From an uncultured Prevotellaceae bacterium (GTDB taxonomy: Bacteria; Bacteroidota; Bacteroidia; Bacteroidales; Bacteroidaceae), in contig CACZGH010000023.1 in NCBI GenBank assembly GCA_902780635.1, forward strand, positions 1 to 64,000: a stretch of DNA of 64,000 nt, read 5' to 3'. Below the pieces are notes generated by a model. It did not search any database. It was not told the DNA's origin and saw nothing but the letters and a program-made list of their open reading frames with translations. Positions 1 to 7,753 of the stretch are shown one piece after another. The first letter of the stretch is position 1; each line of letters starts with the position of its first letter. The position numbers were made by a program, and so were the translations under genes.

Positions 1-119
1 TCATCTTCCTTCACATTTACGGCAGGTGCTGTAGTGTTGGCACGAGGCATAAGATCATTGTCCAGGAATTCATTAAACAGTGTTGGGAACCATTCATTTC
101 TAAACATTACTGGTAACAT
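1..119 (-). CDS. Small heat-shock protein (Hsp20/alpha-crystallin), 5' part only
   Basis: The minus strand opens at 119 with ATG, preceded by GGAGG 8 bases upstream, and runs off the left edge after about 39 codons. The peptide begins MLPVMFRNEWFPTLFNEFLD and continues through PRANTTAPAVNVKED. This is the typical N-terminus of Bacteroidales Hsp20 proteins: a short hydrophobic arm with WxPxLFNxF, then an Asn-Thr-rich linker to the alpha-crystallin domain. Hsp20 proteins are ATP-independent holdase chaperones that bind unfolding proteins in the cytoplasm. The alpha-crystallin domain itself lies outside the window. The upstream DNA carries a sigma-54-like promoter and two palindromes, described separately. 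Confidence 0.85.
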   Translation of the reverse strand, partial: MLPVMFRNEWFPTLFNEFLDNDLMPRANTTAPAVNVKED

Positions 120-204
120 AATCTTTACCTCCAAATTATATTTTTAGTTATACGATGTTGTTTGAGATAACCTTGGATAACTCCTTGGCTCTCAACCTAC
201 TTGT

Positions 205-220
205 TGCAACAAGTATGCCA
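205..220 (-). promoter_or_regulatory. Sigma-54-type -24/-12 promoter for the Hsp20 gene
   Basis: On the minus strand this reads TGGCATACTTGTTGCA. It has the invariant GG of the -24 element and GC of the -12 element separated by exactly 10 bases, which fits the RpoN consensus (TGGCAc-N5-TTGCa). Transcription would start near 195, giving a leader of about 75 bases before the ATG at 119. No TAnnTTTG -7 box is obvious in the same interval. The match is direct; use by RpoN is inferred. Confidence 0.6.
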
Positions 221-231
221 TTGCGCTTGAA

Positions 232-267
232 GTGACAATATGTCACCTTTCGTTGACATATTGTCAA
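232..267. promoter_or_regulatory. Two palindromes 21 bp apart (candidate enhancer-binding-protein sites)
   Basis: Two 15-bp palindromes, GTGACA-ATA-TGTCAC (232-246) and TTGACA-TAT-TGTCAA (253-267), share a TGACA-N3-TGTCA core. Their centres are 21 bp apart, about two helical turns. They lie just upstream of the sigma-54-like promoter, at roughly -44 and -65, which suggests binding of a dimeric activator to the same DNA face. This is closer than the usual -80 to -150 range for NtrC-family activators, so a repressor role is also possible. Confidence 0.5.
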
Positions 268-341
268 TGAGACAATTTTAAAAATCAGCGAAAACGCTTT
301 CATCACATAACCGACTTCAATAATAGCTAATCCTATGAACC

Positions 342-896
342 TTAGACATTTATATCCTTTCTAAAGACAAACATTTCATCTTCCTCGCTCCAGTTCCCAT
401 TTTCTTCTTCGGGCACTGCAGGCCCATGATGGTGTCTGTTCCAGAACTCAACGATGTGAAATCCGCAGCAGTTGACATAGAAATGAATGTTACGTTTTTC
501 AAAATAAGGTGTAATGGTTTCCCATGTATGGATTTCTGGATGTAATTTCTCCACGGCCTTCCATGCGGCTTTTCCAATGCCCTTACTATGGGATTCTGGC
601 AATACGAAAAGTAATTCCAGTTCGCCCTTTCCCGCTTTTTTGTCAATGCTCAATACGATGCCTCCCACATGCTTCCCTTTTTGCACAATACGATATGTTT
701 CTGCATTCTCTCCATCGATGCATTGCTCTATCGTGCTTCGAGAGATTACTTCAGAACCCTCTTCTGTGCGGTCATCACGCATGCCAAATTCAATTTGTGC
801 ACCATATCTGAATGCCCATTGATTGTCTTTGATGAATTGTTCCCTGTCATCCTCTTGTAAGAAAGAAAGGGATACTTCTGGTTTATTATCGCTCAT
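342..896 (-). CDS. GNAT family N-acetyltransferase
   Basis: A 184-residue cytoplasmic protein with no signal peptide. The central part has the acetyl-CoA-binding pattern of GNAT enzymes: a strand ending in ELELLFVLPESHSKGIGKAA, where beta4 is followed by a Q/RxxGxG/A-like loop (here SKGIGKA) and helix alpha3. A later FYVNCCGFHIVEF segment matches the family's beta5-beta7 region. The acceptor substrate cannot be predicted; small molecules and protein N-termini are both possible. It is monocistronic between the Hsp20 gene and the PUL, with a TACCTTTG -7 box 30 bases upstream. Confidence 0.8.
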   Translation of the reverse strand: MSDNKPEVSLSFLQEDDREQFIKDNQWAFRYGAQIEFGMRDDRTEEGSEVISRSTIEQCIDGENAETYRIVQKGKHVGGIVLSIDKKAGKGELELLFVLPESHSKGIGKAAWKAVEKLHPEIHTWETITPYFEKRNIHFYVNCCGFHIVEFWNRHHHGPAVPEEENGNWSEEDEMFVFRKDINV

Positions 897-926
897 GTAA
901 ATCCCGATTTATTTGCCTTAACCATG

Positions 927-934
927 CAAAGGTA
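927..934 (-). promoter_or_regulatory. -7 promoter box for the GNAT gene
   Basis: The minus strand reads TACCTTTG, an exact match to the Bacteroidales -7 consensus TAnnTTTG. The start would be near 920, about 24 bases before the ATG at 896. No clear -33 TTTG is present. Confidence 0.5.
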
Positions 935-975
935 ACACCTTTTTTCGAAGTATCCGCTCGGAGGAACACACATTT

Positions 976-997
976 GTTTCTGGCACATCATCTTTCT
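976..997. repeat. Dispersed 22-bp repeat, copy 1
   Basis: This 22-bp stretch (containing TTTCTGGCACATCA and CTTTCT) recurs at 40142-40163 with one mismatch, and both copies are followed by TCCGCT within a few bases. Each lies 40-50 bp upstream of a minus-strand -7 box, for the GNAT gene here and for uxaA at the other copy. It may be a regulator site or a relic of a dispersed element. Confidence 0.45.
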
Positions 998-1072
998 TGT
1001 ATTCCGCTACTGCACAACCATAGTGTGGATGGAATTAGTTTGCCCAACTACTGTTCAAATAACTATTGTGGC

Positions 1073-3154
1073 TCAATATCTGGGATAAACGAACTTGCGT
1101 CCATGTTGGATATAGATGCCGCGACTGAGCCGTTCTACGCGCTGTCCTAGAAGATTATAAACAGGTGATGTGCGCTGGGTAGGGGTGGGTATAACCAGTG
1201 GCGTACTCTTATCCAGAGGCATCAGGTCGTTGTAGACCAACTTCCAGTCGAACACACGGTAGAAGAAGGGACGATAGTAGTCGGCCGAACCTGGGTCGTT
1301 GAAGTTTTTCCAAAAGTCATCGGGGTCACTGTTGGTTGAGAACACCAGTTCGCCCTGACGTGAGAGGGCAGGGTGGAGGTTGACCATGTAGAGCCAGTGG
1401 TATTGCTGAGGGCCAATCTTGTCGAGATGGTCGGGCAGACGGAATAACAGCTTGCGGTCGTCGAAAGGTCCGTAGGGACTCTTGGAGCGATAGATATAGA
1501 CATCAGGTGAGAAGATGGGCGCCTGTGAGGTCATAAAGTACCAGTCGCCCTCCTTGAATATCCAGGGCAGCATGATGGCATAGTCCTTAGAGGCCATGAT
1601 GTTGGAGCGTTTGCGGGTGGCCTCGTCAGGATATTCGTCCTGCCATGCCCAGGTGCCGTCAGTCTTCTTGACATAGTACTGCCAGGGGCTGTAGAGATCG
1701 TGGGTCTGCGACCGTCCCACTACAGTACCCATGTTCTCCACGGCATAGAGGTAGGTATGTCCATCCTCATCCTCGAAGAGGGTGGAGCCGTAGGCACATG
1801 GACCAATCTGCTTGTTGGGTGTATGGCTCTCGCGGTAGAGATAGTCGCCTTTCAGAGGCAGATAGTCGGGAATGCTCGAGAGATAATGGCCATCAGGCAC
1901 CTCGCCATCGAGGCTATAGGTAGCCAGCGCTGCATCGAGGTTGAGCAGCTCAGCCGACTCTACGCCCACCCATATCATCTGCAGCTTACCATTGTAGACG
2001 GTTCCGTCGCCCGACCAGTATACCTTGCCTTGGTCGATGTCGCCTCTGGCTATCTCAGCTGCGGTTTTCTCACCACCGGGGTGGCGGAGATGTGTACGTG
2101 CATGGAAATAACGGTCGCGATCGGGGTTTGTCCAGTTGACATAGTCGGCCAGCCACACCAGGTCATTGTCGGTCTCTCCCAATACGCCGTCGTGGGCCCT
2201 TTGCACCATGACGCTGTTGCGTGGGAAGCTGCAGCTGCCGCGCGCACGGTTGTTGCCATTGACAACGCCGTAGAAGCTGTCGTTGAACGTCCAGAAGACA
2301 TCGCCGTTAGGCAAGCCCACAGTGAAGACTCCGTCACCACCGTTCCATCCTCGTGTCCGCGTGAAGAGCCTGTTGTACTTCAGGTCCTTGTAAGCCCTTG
2401 CAGTCCCCCCTATGGTAGCACTGGGCATGGCTTCGAGCTCCCATTCCTCGGGGGTGGCCCATAGCTCGTCGCCCACCTCGTCCATGGAACCGTCGTGGTT
2501 GGTGACACGGATGCTGGTATTGGTGATGTAGACCTGTGTGATATGGTCGCTGGCGAAGGTCGCTGTCCGCGTTAGCCAGTCGCGGTCAGCGGTGGCCAGC
2601 TGGCTCCTCTTGTCGTGGTCCACCTGTCCTGCCACGTAGTCGAGGTAATATATGCCTGTATGCTCGGGGCTGGTGGCTATGGTGTAGCTGACATAGATGC
2701 TGTCTACGCGTTTGTCGGGGTCCTCGCCGCTGAGCAGGCTCTTGAAGTCGCTCTCCGTGACGAAGCCGAGCCAGGTATATCCCTTGCGTGGATATTCGTG
2801 GTTGAGCAGGTCAGTGTACTCCTCTGAGGGAATGAGGTTGCGTTTGATGGTCTGGTTATACTCGGGGTCGCCCACATCGGTAGTTGACTTGGCCACCTGC
2901 GTCATCACAATCTTACCATCGATCTCCCAACCTTCGGGCACCCTAATGCCGAAAAGACCGTATACGTGGTATACACCACCGGCAGTGTTGCCTGTGGACA
3001 CTACTGAAACTTTGCCGTTGAACACATTGCCTCGGACGACACTATGTGCCTGCTGGACATAGTTTATCTTGTAGCACGAAATGAAAACGACCACTGCGAG
3101 AACAGTAGCAGGTACGAGTGATGCCAGTATTCTGCTTATGCTTTTTAACTTCAT
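1073..3154 (-). CDS. Secreted lipoprotein with DUF4961-like N-domain and DUF5005/DUF4185-type beta-propeller
   Basis: A 693-residue protein with a signal peptide ending at a possible lipidated Cys27 (VVFISC). Residues about 30-230 resemble the N-terminal half of the DUF4961 protein encoded at 15504-16586: same VVF-SC lipobox region, and FGIRVPEGWE against FAMLVPRDWE. Residues about 250-640 look like a propeller related to DUF5005/DUF4185 and GH43/GH32-like folds (NGDVFWTFNDSFYG, YKDLKYNRLFTR). The C-terminus, YNLLGQRVERLSRGIYIQ then HGRKFV, is the Prevotella-type tail found on many exported proteins. It is the last gene of the PUL and probably acts at the cell surface. A glycan-binding or glycosidase role is plausible but catalysis is not shown. 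Confidence 0.65.
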   Translation of the reverse strand: MKLKSISRILASLVPATVLAVVVFISCYKINYVQQAHSVVRGNVFNGKVSVVSTGNTAGGVYHVYGLFGIRVPEGWEIDGKIVMTQVAKSTTDVGDPEYNQTIKRNLIPSEEYTDLLNHEYPRKGYTWLGFVTESDFKSLLSGEDPDKRVDSIYVSYTIATSPEHTGIYYLDYVAGQVDHDKRSQLATADRDWLTRTATFASDHITQVYITNTSIRVTNHDGSMDEVGDELWATPEEWELEAMPSATIGGTARAYKDLKYNRLFTRTRGWNGGDGVFTVGLPNGDVFWTFNDSFYGVVNGNNRARGSCSFPRNSVMVQRAHDGVLGETDNDLVWLADYVNWTNPDRDRYFHARTHLRHPGGEKTAAEIARGDIDQGKVYWSGDGTVYNGKLQMIWVGVESAELLNLDAALATYSLDGEVPDGHYLSSIPDYLPLKGDYLYRESHTPNKQIGPCAYGSTLFEDEDGHTYLYAVENMGTVVGRSQTHDLYSPWQYYVKKTDGTWAWQDEYPDEATRKRSNIMASKDYAIMLPWIFKEGDWYFMTSQAPIFSPDVYIYRSKSPYGPFDDRKLLFRLPDHLDKIGPQQYHWLYMVNLHPALSRQGELVFSTNSDPDDFWKNFNDPGSADYYRPFFYRVFDWKLVYNDLMPLDKSTPLVIPTPTQRTSPVYNLLGQRVERLSRGIYIQHGRKFVYPRY

Positions 3155-3280
3155 GCTTTTGTGTGGTTATTGGTTTCTATGGAAACATTTCTGAAAGAAC
3201 AAAACCTTTGCCGACTCGGGCACTACGACGGTCACCTCAATCTATCGGTTCATGGTAGCCTGTACTCCAGGTAAGAGCCT

Positions 3281-3324
3281 ACATGTCCTGTCTGGCACGC
3301 CAGGGCGGCCAAACAGGACAATGT
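3281..3324 (-). promoter_or_regulatory. Long intergenic hairpin upstream of the DUF5005 gene
   Basis: ACATGTCCTGTCTGGC at 3281 pairs with GCCAAACAGGACAATGT at 3308. This gives a stem of about 16 bp with one bulge and one wobble around an 11-base loop. It lies about 125 bases upstream of the 3154 start codon and about 165 bases after the SGNH gene. On the minus strand no T-run follows, so a simple intrinsic terminator is less likely than a processing site, mRNA stabiliser or leader element. Confidence 0.45.
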
Positions 3325-3339
3325 AAACTACTAACGTCT

Positions 3340-3480
3340 TACCATAACGATTTAATTGTACTAACAACTAATAACTAACAACTAATTACAAAAACAAACT
3401 AACTACTATAAAAAAAACTACTGATTAAGCTATTCTCATACCTCCCACCTCTATCAACTGGAGCTCGCGAAAGTTGAGTT
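3340..3480. repeat. A/T-rich low-complexity spacer with hairpin remnant
   Basis: Together with the hairpin this accounts for the 335-base gap 3155-3489, which holds no gene. Short iterations of AACTAAT/AACTAAC run from about 3362 to 3412. The segment 3455-3480 ends in GCGAAAGTTGAGTT, a 14-mer also present at 62335-62348, where it forms half of a GNRA-loop hairpin. It looks like an intergenic repeat mosaic. Confidence 0.4.
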
Positions 3481-3489
3481 GCTAAACTA

Positions 3490-4875
3490 TTATTTGACTG
3501 GGGTGAGGGTAATCTTGCGGACCTGCGGCTTGTTGATCTGGTAGATGCGCTCGACTATCATGTCCATTTGTCGGATGTACATGTCTCGCACCTCCTTGTG
3601 TATCATCTTGTCGTAGAGTCCGCGCTTGGCTGCCACCCAGGCGTCGTCCTGTCCCATACGGAAGGTGCGTGCGGCCTGCTCGTCGTTCTGCTCGAGCATA
3701 CCTTTTTTCCTGAAGAAATTATACTGCAGCCAGGTGTAGTCTCGGAACTGGCGCTCTATCTCCCAGCGGTTCTCGTTGAGCTCCATGATGATCTTGGCTT
3801 GTACGTACTGTGGCGTGTGTCTGTAGGTGGCCAGGTTGATGCCCTTACCCAGCTGGTCGGCAGTGAAGGTGTCGATGAGCTGTCCGTCAATGAGCAGCTG
3901 GTAGGTGCCCTTGAGTCCTGTCACACTGAAGGCCTCATTGTCCATCTCTTCCATGAACTGAGGGATGACCTTCAGTGCTGCAGCCTGCTGACGATGGTAC
4001 TCCCAACCACGGGGGATGGTGTCAAGGGGGTAGGGCAGTGAGTGGGCGAGATAGTCGAAGGTGAGCACACCGCTACGGTTCTCAACATTGCTGATGTCGC
4101 AGTTCTCGCTGCGTAGCACCTGCCTGGTGCGGGCATTTACCTGCACGTCGGCCACTTTCTTACCAGCCATGCCTTGAGCCTTCAGGAAGAGGTAGGCCAT
4201 GACCAGATGGCCGTCATTGTCAGGGTGGACGCGGTCGTTACCACAGATGGTGAACTTAGGGTCGGTCTTCTGCTGTTCCTCATTGATACGTGTCATGGGA
4301 GCCCAGAAGTCGACGAACTCCCAGTTGTTGGCCTTGGCAGCTGAGTCCTGAAAGGCAACAATCTTGCCCATGGTGTTGTTCTTGTTGCGGAAGATATTGT
4401 CATTGAAGGTAGAGGTCTGGTCGTAAGGTGAGGTTCCAATCATGATCATGCGGGTCTCAGGACGGGCCTTCAGGCGCTTCTCTATCTCAAGGAAATACTT
4501 ACGCGACTGTGCCAGTTTGGCAGCGGCAAACTTCTCGGGTTCGTCACCATTGTACTCAAAATAGCCACTGTCGTTCATACCGAAGGTGAGTGTAAGTACG
4601 GTGGGCCGCTTGGCAAAGACATCGCCGTCGAGACGGTTGAGAATCTCCAGGCTGGTGTCACCCCCTACGCCACAGTTGGCCATCCACATCTCTTCGTAGG
4701 GGAAATGTGTCATATAGTAGAGCCAAATGTACGAGTGATAATGTCCGCCATCCGTGATGCTGTTTCCAACAAAGGTTACCCGGTCGCCCTTCTTGAAGGG
4801 GGCCACCTGCTGTGCACTGATGTCAAGGGTCATCAGCAGTGCTGCCAACAAGGCAAATATTGCTATTTTCTTCAT
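3490..4875 (-). CDS. SGNH/GDSL-family hydrolase (probable carbohydrate esterase)
   Basis: The ATG at 4875 is chosen because AAGGAG lies 8 bases upstream; an in-frame GTG at 4884 overlaps that site. The 461-residue product has a signal peptide (MKKIAIFALLAALLM...ISAQQ) and all SGNH blocks: GNSIT with Ser39, a block II glycine near CGVGGD (68-73), GMND with Asn101, and DRVHP with Asp214 and His217. SGNH enzymes in PULs usually remove acetyl or other acyl groups from glycans. About 220 residues follow the catalytic domain with no fold I recognise. It sits downstream of the ECF sigma gene (50-base gap) and probably shares its transcript. Confidence 0.8.
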   Translation of the reverse strand: MKKIAIFALLAALLMTLDISAQQVAPFKKGDRVTFVGNSITDGGHYHSYIWLYYMTHFPYEEMWMANCGVGGDTSLEILNRLDGDVFAKRPTVLTLTFGMNDSGYFEYNGDEPEKFAAAKLAQSRKYFLEIEKRLKARPETRMIMIGTSPYDQTSTFNDNIFRNKNNTMGKIVAFQDSAAKANNWEFVDFWAPMTRINEEQQKTDPKFTICGNDRVHPDNDGHLVMAYLFLKAQGMAGKKVADVQVNARTRQVLRSENCDISNVENRSGVLTFDYLAHSLPYPLDTIPRGWEYHRQQAAALKVIPQFMEEMDNEAFSVTGLKGTYQLLIDGQLIDTFTADQLGKGINLATYRHTPQYVQAKIIMELNENRWEIERQFRDYTWLQYNFFRKKGMLEQNDEQAARTFRMGQDDAWVAAKRGLYDKMIHKEVRDMYIRQMDMIVERIYQINKPQVRKITLTPVK

Positions 4876-4925
4876 GTATTTCACTCCTTATGTTATTATT
4901 ATAAGATAATTGTAACACTACTTCA

Positions 4926-5417
4926 TCACGACACCCTTAGGTTCGAACGCAAGCGGTTCAAGGCGGCCGTCATGTGGCACTCTACCGTGTTGACTGCTAT
5001 GCCGAGCTCGCTGGCTATCTCGGCATGGCGTTTGCCTTCGTATCGGCTCAGGGTGAAAACCATACGGCACCGCTGCGGCAACTGCTGTACGACACGCTCG
5101 ACACGCTGTTCTAGTTCGTGGTACTCGGTCATGGTGGCAGGGGTCTCCAATTCACAGGCCAGATGTATGGCTGCCCATAGACTGCGCTGTTGCTCACGGA
5201 CGTAGGTAAGGTGCTTCAGTCTGTCTATGCACTGATGGCGCACAGCAGCAAGGGCATAGCTATATGGATCGTGAACGAACACCAACGTGTCGCGCCGCTC
5301 CCAGAAGCGTACCAGTACATCCTGGACGATATCCTCGGCATCTTCGCGCGAGTTCCAGATACTGGCTATCTGCACCAAGCGATTGAAACAAGTTGAGTAG
5401 AATTCGTGAAAATCCAT
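4926..5417 (-). CDS. ECF-type RNA polymerase sigma-70 factor
   Basis: A 163-residue sigma factor with region 2 (FYSTCFNRLVQIASIWNSRE, then DAEDIVQDVLVRFWERRD) and region 4 (LPQRCRMVFTLSRYEGKRHAEIASELGIAVNTVE). Bacteroidales ECF factors of this class usually sit beside a FecR-like anti-sigma factor and a SusC-type receptor with an N-terminal signalling domain. No anti-sigma gene is present here, and neither SusC in this locus has the extra STN/signalling domain. It has its own promoter with candidate HTCS sites, so expression rather than sequestration may control it. Its targets are unknown; PUL genes are the natural guess. Confidence 0.9.
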   Translation of the reverse strand: MDFHEFYSTCFNRLVQIASIWNSREDAEDIVQDVLVRFWERRDTLVFVHDPYSYALAAVRHQCIDRLKHLTYVREQQRSLWAAIHLACELETPATMTEYHELEQRVERVVQQLPQRCRMVFTLSRYEGKRHAEIASELGIAVNTVECHMTAALNRLRSNLRVS

Positions 5418-5448
5418 TATTTTTGGTTTGACTTTTAGGTTTGTGGTG

Positions 5449-5456
5449 CAAATTTA
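5449..5456 (-). promoter_or_regulatory. -7 promoter box for the ECF sigma gene
   Basis: The minus strand reads TAAATTTG (TAnnTTTG consensus), with TTGG 16 bases further upstream as a partial -33 element. The start would be near 5442, about 25 bases before the 5417 ATG. This promoter makes the sigma factor, SGNH and DUF5005 genes a separately startable unit at the 3' end of the PUL. Confidence 0.6.
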
Positions 5457-5485
5457 GAAAAACTGCATCTGCCCAACCATAAAAA

Positions 5486-5514
5486 TCAAACCAAAAAAAG
5501 TAAAAAATGAACCA
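5486..5514 (-). promoter_or_regulatory. Paired GAACCA-type repeats, candidate HTCS site 2
   Basis: TCAAACCA (5486-5493) and ATGAACCA (5507-5514) are direct repeats 21 bp apart. The proximal one begins 30 bases from the end of the -7 box. The same two distances (30 and 51 bases) and the same AACCA/GAAC core occur at the promoter at 31854. Matching geometry at two PUL promoters suggests one AraC-type activator, presumably the HTCS. Confidence 0.5.
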
Positions 5515-5533
5515 ATCGCCTTCTCAGATATAA

Positions 5534-7663
5534 TTATTTACGGCGGATTCGCATCGTGGCCTCGTTGCCCTGTTGCCAATCGGAATAGTAGACCTTTCCG
5601 CCCACAAGTTGCCCGATGCGCAGCCATCGGGCCGGTTGCGAGCGCTGACCGTCGGTCTTTTTCAGGGTCAGACGGATCATCTTGCCCTCGGCAGCAGCTT
5701 CTATCTGGTGGCAGGCATAGTTGCCTGTGCGATAGCTGAAGCCATCGCCGTCATCCTCGTACAGAAGTCCATTGGCGTGCCCCTCGGCATTGAGATTGAC
5801 CAGGACGGTGAGCGAGTCGGTGCGATAGGTGTCGGTGTTCTGATAGAGGTTGGCTAGTGGTAGCACAGCACCTTCGCGCAAGGACAGTGTGGCCTGATAG
5901 CCATCATCTTTTCCCTCCTCCATCGTGAAGGCGGCCCATCGTCCCTTCGGCAGTACGGGGTTCTTGGCCCAGCGTGGCACTATGAGCAGGTCGGCCCCTA
6001 GCAAAAATGCCTGCTGCTCGGAGCGTAGTGACACGTCAGATGGGTCGGTCATGAACACCGGACGCATCACCGGCAGTCCCGTCAGCGAGGTCTCTCTGAA
6101 GAGGGTGTAGATGTAGGGTAGCAGGCGGTAGCGCCGGTTGATGGCCGTGCGGCACACCTGCTCCACTTCAGGACCGAATGCCCAGGGCTCCTGCTGCACC
6201 TCTTCCAGGCTGCAGTGGTTGCGCACGAAGGGGAAATAGACGCCGATGGCCGTCCACTGAGCCAGCAGTTCGGCATTGCAGTTGTAGGCAAAACCGCCGA
6301 TGTCAGGTCCGTTGAAAGGCTGTCCCGTCAGTCCCATGTTGAGCGTCATGGGTATACTGGCCTTCATGTGGGTTTCCGTCGAGGCATTGTCGCCAGTCCA
6401 TGTGGCGGCATAGCGCTGTCCGCCGAGGAAGTTGGCCCGCGATAGCACGAAGGGTCGTTTCTGCGGGTTGGCCATCAGCATTCCGTCTCGTGTGGCCTTC
6501 ACCATGTGGTAGCCATAGACATTATGATAGCGCAGGTGCGACGCCTCCTTTATTGGGGTGTTGCTGGAGGTGATGCCATGTACGTTGTCCTCGGGCATCG
6601 AGCCGTCGGGACCTCCGAAGACAGACGGTTCGTTCATGTCGTTCCAGATACCATCGATGCCAGTAGCCATGAAGTCCTTGTAGAGCGTGGCCCACCACAG
6701 CTGCACGTCGGGGCGGGTGAAGTCAGGGAAGTGGCAGTCGCCGGGCCACACCCTGCCCTCGAAGGGCTGCCCGTCACGCGTTTTGACATAATAGTCACCC
6801 TTCATGCCCTGCTGGTCAACGAAGTAGTCGGGATCCACTTTCACTCCTGGGTCTATCATAAACACCGACTTGAAATGGCGCTCGTGCAGATAGTCATTGA
6901 AACGCTTGGGGTCAGGCATCTGCTCGGGTGAGAAGGTGAAGATGCGGAACCCGTCCATGTAGAGGATGTCGAGCCAGATGACGTCACAGGGAATCTTCTT
7001 CTTGCGGAACGTGTCGGCTATGTCCATAGCCCAGGTGTCGGGCACATAGCTGTGCTTGCACTGGTGATAGCCCAGCGACCAAAGGGGTGGCAGACTGATG
7101 GTGCCACTGAGTCGAGCCAGCTCGCGCAGCACCTCGTCAGGCGACTGTCGCTCGATGACCACCACACGGAAGGCAGGACCCTCGCTCTCGAAGCGCACCT
7201 CCCTGTCGGTGGTCACCTTCATCTTCCATGTGTTGTCGGCTATCAGGCCGAAGGCCGTTCCATCCTTGCGCACGCCGAGCACCCAGGGATGCGACTGGTA
7301 GAGTCGCTTGCCTCCATCGGTCATGTACATGCCATTGTCTTTGTTCCAAAGTCCCACGGTCTCACCATTGCGGCGCAGGTCGCCATACACCTCACCGCAG
7401 CCGTAGAGGTCGGCATCACCCACGCTGAAGGTGGCCGTGCTCCGCCCCTGCGCTGCGCTGAATAGCGGTCGCAGCTGCCAGGAGGAGGGCACCTGCCCCG
7501 TGGGTACCAGCTCGTGGATAAAGATGGGCGAAGGCAAGTGCTGTCTTGCATCGTAGTTCTCAGGATAGAACGCAGCCACTCGGTCGCCCACCATTGTGGA
7601 CACTTGGGCAGGGACACTGCGTCCCACTATGGCCATGAGGGCCAGTAAAAAGATTCTTTTCAT
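5534..7663 (-). CDS. GH31 family alpha-glucosidase-like enzyme
   Basis: A 709-residue secreted protein with signal peptide (MKRIFLLALMAIVGRSVPAQ). The N-terminal beta-sandwich spans about 20-185 and the TIM barrel about 190-540, followed by C-terminal sandwiches. The GH31 nucleophile motif WNDMNEP gives Asp342, and WTGDN gives the acid/base Asp425. DILYMDGFRIFTFSPEQMPDP at the barrel start is also typical; the stretch is named here by its DGFR core. GH31 enzymes remove alpha-linked glucose, xylose or galactose from non-reducing ends. The DMNEP form is most frequent in alpha-glucosidases, so alpha-glucoside specificity is likely but unproven. It is last in the tightly packed part of the PUL, 90 bases after susC. 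Confidence 0.9.
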   Translation of the reverse strand: MKRIFLLALMAIVGRSVPAQVSTMVGDRVAAFYPENYDARQHLPSPIFIHELVPTGQVPSSWQLRPLFSAAQGRSTATFSVGDADLYGCGEVYGDLRRNGETVGLWNKDNGMYMTDGGKRLYQSHPWVLGVRKDGTAFGLIADNTWKMKVTTDREVRFESEGPAFRVVVIERQSPDEVLRELARLSGTISLPPLWSLGYHQCKHSYVPDTWAMDIADTFRKKKIPCDVIWLDILYMDGFRIFTFSPEQMPDPKRFNDYLHERHFKSVFMIDPGVKVDPDYFVDQQGMKGDYYVKTRDGQPFEGRVWPGDCHFPDFTRPDVQLWWATLYKDFMATGIDGIWNDMNEPSVFGGPDGSMPEDNVHGITSSNTPIKEASHLRYHNVYGYHMVKATRDGMLMANPQKRPFVLSRANFLGGQRYAATWTGDNASTETHMKASIPMTLNMGLTGQPFNGPDIGGFAYNCNAELLAQWTAIGVYFPFVRNHCSLEEVQQEPWAFGPEVEQVCRTAINRRYRLLPYIYTLFRETSLTGLPVMRPVFMTDPSDVSLRSEQQAFLLGADLLIVPRWAKNPVLPKGRWAAFTMEEGKDDGYQATLSLREGAVLPLANLYQNTDTYRTDSLTVLVNLNAEGHANGLLYEDDGDGFSYRTGNYACHQIEAAAEGKMIRLTLKKTDGQRSQPARWLRIGQLVGGKVYYSDWQQGNEATMRIRRK

Positions 7664-7753
7664 ATCTGCAGTCTATATTTCACATTCTTGACTTTTTCCG
7701 AGTCTTTGTCCTGACGGGTGTCGACAAACTTCATAATGCTTAATGCATCATTA

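Noticed and set aside
1700-2464. Long plus-strand open frames within the PUL (also 8438-8983, 11459-12109, 18091-18693, 20374-21240)
   Set aside because: They are antisense to confidently identified genes, lack domain signatures, and reflect codon bias of the minus-strand genes.
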